A model generated the notes under the pieces. The model did not search any database. It was not told the DNA's origin and saw only the letters and a program-made list of their open reading frames with translations. Shown here one piece after another: positions 7,187 through 8,119 of a stretch of 8,119 nucleotides of DNA. The stretch's first letter is position 1. Every line of letters starts with the position of its first letter. The stretch comes from an uncultured Eubacteriales bacterium (lineage in GTDB: Bacteria; Bacillota; Clostridia; Oscillospirales; Acutalibacteraceae), in NCBI GenBank assembly GCA_934465125.1, contig CAKSKO010000047.1, positions 1 to 8,119 of the forward strand, written 5' to 3'. The position numbers and the translations under genes were made by a program.

Positions 7187-7436
7187 CCCGTTTTAGCTGT
7201 GAGTAAATCGTCTTGACTTGGACTCCTTTGATCATCCCGAGCTTTCCAGACAGTGCACTAATTACATTATTTTCAGCACAAACCACGATACTGATGACCG
7301 AGACGTTCTTTTCCGGATAGGGAAGCCCCATCCTACCAATAATATGATTTTTGTACTCATGTAAAATTCGATTTAACCTCTCCGGTGTTTCACCATCTTC
7401 TACAATAATCCCAATCAAAGCAATTCTTTCTTCCAT
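7164..7436 (-). CDS. TM1266-type iron-only hydrogenase system regulator
   Basis: A 90-residue protein of the small family found beside [FeFe]-hydrogenase maturation genes, annotated as a putative iron-only hydrogenase system regulator (TM1266 type), with an ACT/NikR-C-like alpha/beta fold. Visible are RIALIGIIVED (4-14), a helix ending in HIIGRMGLPY (31-40), VSVISIVVCAENNVISAL (45-62) and SGKLGMIKGVQVKTIYS (63-79). The alternation beta-alpha-beta-beta-alpha-beta and the GRMG and GKLGxIxGVxxK signatures fit the family. ATG at 7436 is chosen because AAGGAG (7443-7448) lies 6 nt upstream. The frame stays open upstream to 7502, but that extension only reads through the terminator hairpin. It has no separate DNA-binding domain, so a regulatory role is inferred from family context. 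First gene of the hyd operon. Confidence 0.9.
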   Translation of the reverse strand: MEERIALIGIIVEDGETPERLNRILHEYKNHIIGRMGLPYPEKNVSVISIVVCAENNVISALSGKLGMIKGVQVKTIYSQLKRDESNKNG

Positions 7437-7448
7437 CTCTTTCTCCTT

Positions 7449-7482
7449 AAAAAAATCTCTGCACCAAAAAAGGCGCAGAGAT
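7449..7482 (-). terminator. Leader terminator (attenuator) before the hyd operon
   Basis: On the minus strand ATCTCTGCGCC (7472-7482) pairs with GGTGCAGAGAT (7455-7465), giving 11 bp with one G-U, closing a T6 loop. Seven T residues (7449-7455) follow directly. It sits upstream of the first gene of the operon, and its U-tract abuts that gene's AAGGAG. A terminator here can only make sense as a conditional one. Confidence 0.85.
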
Positions 7483-7514
7483 ACTATTTCATGCTCTTGC
7501 AATCACGCCTTTTT
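7467..7514 (-). promoter_or_regulatory. Candidate antiterminator competing with the leader terminator
   Basis: On the minus strand AAAAAGGC (7507-7514) is complementary to GCCTTTTT (7467-7474). Just inside, GCAAGAG (7494-7500) pairs with CTCTGC (7475-7480) with one bulged A. Together they use the 5' arm and loop of the terminator, so the two structures cannot coexist. This is the expected architecture of a transcription attenuator. Confidence 0.6.
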
Positions 7515-7594
7515 ATTTGGGACAAACCCTCCTATGCAGAACGATTATATGATTTTACCACCTTCTCAGGATACCCTTCGAAGTAGGCTCTTTT

Positions 7595-7623
7595 ATCGTA
7601 TCACAAAACCCACAATTTGTAAA
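7595..7623 (-). promoter_or_regulatory. Candidate promoter of the hyd operon
   Basis: On the minus strand a -35 TTTACA (7618-7623, 5/6 matches) and a -10 TACGAT (7595-7600, 4/6) are separated by exactly 17 nt. The predicted start is about 7587-7589, exactly where the structured leader hairpin begins, which supports the call. Confidence 0.55.
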
Positions 7624-7626
7624 TGA

Positions 7627-7644
7627 TTGTTAACTGAATCACAA
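7627..7644. promoter_or_regulatory. Rex-like (alternatively Crp/Fnr-like) operator
   Basis: Read on the minus strand the 18-mer is TTGTGATTCAGTTAACAA. It fits the Firmicute Rex operator TTGTTAA-N4-TTAACAA with one perfect half-site and 5/7 in the other (12/14). It also resembles a Crp-type site, TGTGA-N6-TCACA, with one perfect half. It ends 3 bp upstream of the hyd -35 and overlaps the -35 candidate of the divergent gene, so one protein could affect both. Rex, the NADH/NAD+ sensor, is known to control hydrogenase and alcohol dehydrogenase genes in Clostridia. Confidence 0.5.
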
Positions 7645-7658
7645 TAAACAATTAGAAT
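7630..7658 (+). promoter_or_regulatory. Candidate promoter of the rightward permease-like gene
   Basis: TTAACT (7630-7635, 4/6) and TAGAAT (7653-7658, 5/6) are separated by 17 nt. The predicted start near 7665 leaves a short leader of about 19 nt before ATG at 7684. The -35 lies inside the Rex-like palindrome. Confidence 0.4.
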
Positions 7659-7683
7659 ATTTTTCACTTTAGGAGGAAAAACA

Positions 7684-8119
7684 ATGACTCACTCACTTTC
7701 TGCCTTTCAAGTAAATCCGAAACAATCCCATCTTATCTTTACTTATGTGGTGTTTACTCTTAGTTTCTCGGTTTTTTATCTCTTTTGCACCATTCTCTCT
7801 CTTCCCGAACTTACACTTCTGCTGCAGTCTGATCAGCAATTTCTCTTTTTGATGGGAGTTTTTTTAACTGGATTGCTCGGAATAGCCTCTGTGATTTGTT
7901 TCTTTTTCTCTTTTTTCTCCTATCAGTTTTTTCTAAAATCGAAAAGCTATCATACTAGTTTTAAAAAAAATCAAGGAAAAGGAGCCTTGATGCAAAAAAT
8001 AATTTATAGCCAACCTTTCTCTTTGCTTTTCTCCCTGCTATGCGGCACTTTCCTAGGGTTTCTCACAACTTATCTTCTTTTTTTCTGCTTCCATACTTTG
8101 CTTCATTTGCCCCAAATTA
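7684..8119 (+). CDS. N-terminal part of a membrane protein, probably FtsX-like ABC permease (partial)
   Basis: An open frame from ATG 7684 runs off the window's right end (145 codons seen). AGGAGG (7671-7676) sits 7 nt upstream of the start. It has at least three strongly hydrophobic segments, about residues 17-40, 53-83 and 110-140, so it is an integral membrane protein. Between the second and third lies a short basic loop, FLKSKSYHTSFKKNQGKG. The layout of one N-terminal segment, a long hydrophobic pair, a basic 'FLK.R..' loop and then a 'LLF.LLCGTFLGFL' segment resembles the first part of BceB/FtsX-type ABC permeases of Firmicutes. There the loop is usually 'FlkrRkkEfGlLkllG'; here it is less conserved. 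The match is topological, so the identity is tentative. It is divergent from the hyd operon and shares its control region. Confidence 0.65.
   Translation, partial: MTHSLSAFQVNPKQSHLIFTYVVFTLSFSVFYLFCTILSLPELTLLLQSDQQFLFLMGVFLTGLLGIASVICFFFSFFSYQFFLKSKSYHTSFKKNQGKGALMQKIIYSQPFSLLFSLLCGTFLGFLTTYLLFFCFHTLLHLPQI

Larger units (their letters stand above)
7437..7589 (-). ncRNA. Structured 5' leader of the hyd operon, riboswitch-like
   Basis: The predicted transcript from about 7589 to the start codon at 7436 is about 150 nt and contains no credible gene. Its 5' end (7557-7588) folds into one long hairpin: GCC, a UA/GU internal loop, CUUC/GAAG, a symmetric GA/GA internal loop (possible sheared tandem G-A pairs), AGG/CCU, and a GUAU loop. 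A short GGG/CCC stem with a UUUGU loop follows near 7519-7529. After that come the antiterminator and terminator. The first part would be the sensory domain. It matches none of the riboswitch consensus sequences I can recall: TPP, SAM-I, FMN, cobalamin, glycine, c-di-GMP, ZTP, THF, fluoride, NiCo, Moco. The ligand, or whether a protein acts instead, is unknown. Confidence 0.55.

Noticed and set aside
7437..7502. N-terminal extension of the TM1266-type regulator
   Set aside because: The upstream in-frame ATG has no ribosome binding site, and the extension translates the terminator hairpin. ATG 7436 has AAGGAG at ideal spacing and begins with the family's conserved N-terminus.
7561..7570. CCTGAGAAGG in the hyd leader as part of a TPP riboswitch
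   Set aside because: The CTGAGA motif is present, but the second invariant TPP element (ACCTGATC) and the three-way junction are missing, and the genes are not thiamine genes.

Overview
The window looks like chromosome of a low-GC, anaerobic, fermentative Firmicute (Clostridia/Eubacteriales type). Reasons: an AT-rich sequence with poly-A/T spacers, strong GGAGG-type ribosome binding sites, several hairpin-plus-U-tract terminators, and a full set of [FeFe]-hydrogenase maturation genes, which are typical of H2-producing anaerobes. No mobile element, CRISPR array, tRNA or rRNA was seen.

Layout, left to right. A minus-strand gene enters at its first codons (1-51). Divergent from it is an unrecognised 51-residue small protein gene (209-364) with its own terminator. 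A featureless AT-rich spacer follows. Next come three minus-strand units, each closed or flanked by a terminator: a DUF421 (YetF-like) membrane protein (732-1439), a badly decayed TrpA-like TIM-barrel pseudogene (1579-2057), and an iron-containing alcohol dehydrogenase (2173-3342).

The core is a minus-strand operon read from about 7590 down to 3527: a TM1266-type small regulator, hydE, hydG and hydF. HydE and HydG are radical-SAM enzymes that build the organometallic H-cluster precursor. HydG makes CO and CN- from tyrosine, and HydE processes the resulting Fe complex. HydF is the GTPase scaffold that delivers the diiron subcluster to apo-HydA. The structural hydrogenase is not in the window. 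The alcohol dehydrogenase lies just downstream of hydF in the same direction, so two electron sinks (H2 and alcohol) sit together.

The most interesting region is about 7437-7660. A Rex-like (or Crp/Fnr-like) operator lies between the hyd operon and a divergent, partial, FtsX-like permease gene. The hyd transcript appears to start with a roughly 150-nt structured leader. It has a 5' hairpin with a tandem G-A motif, then an antiterminator and an intrinsic terminator that are mutually exclusive, with the terminator U-tract abutting the Shine-Dalgarno sequence of the first gene. This has the architecture of a riboswitch or attenuator controlling H-cluster maturation. I do not recognise its sensory domain as any known class.
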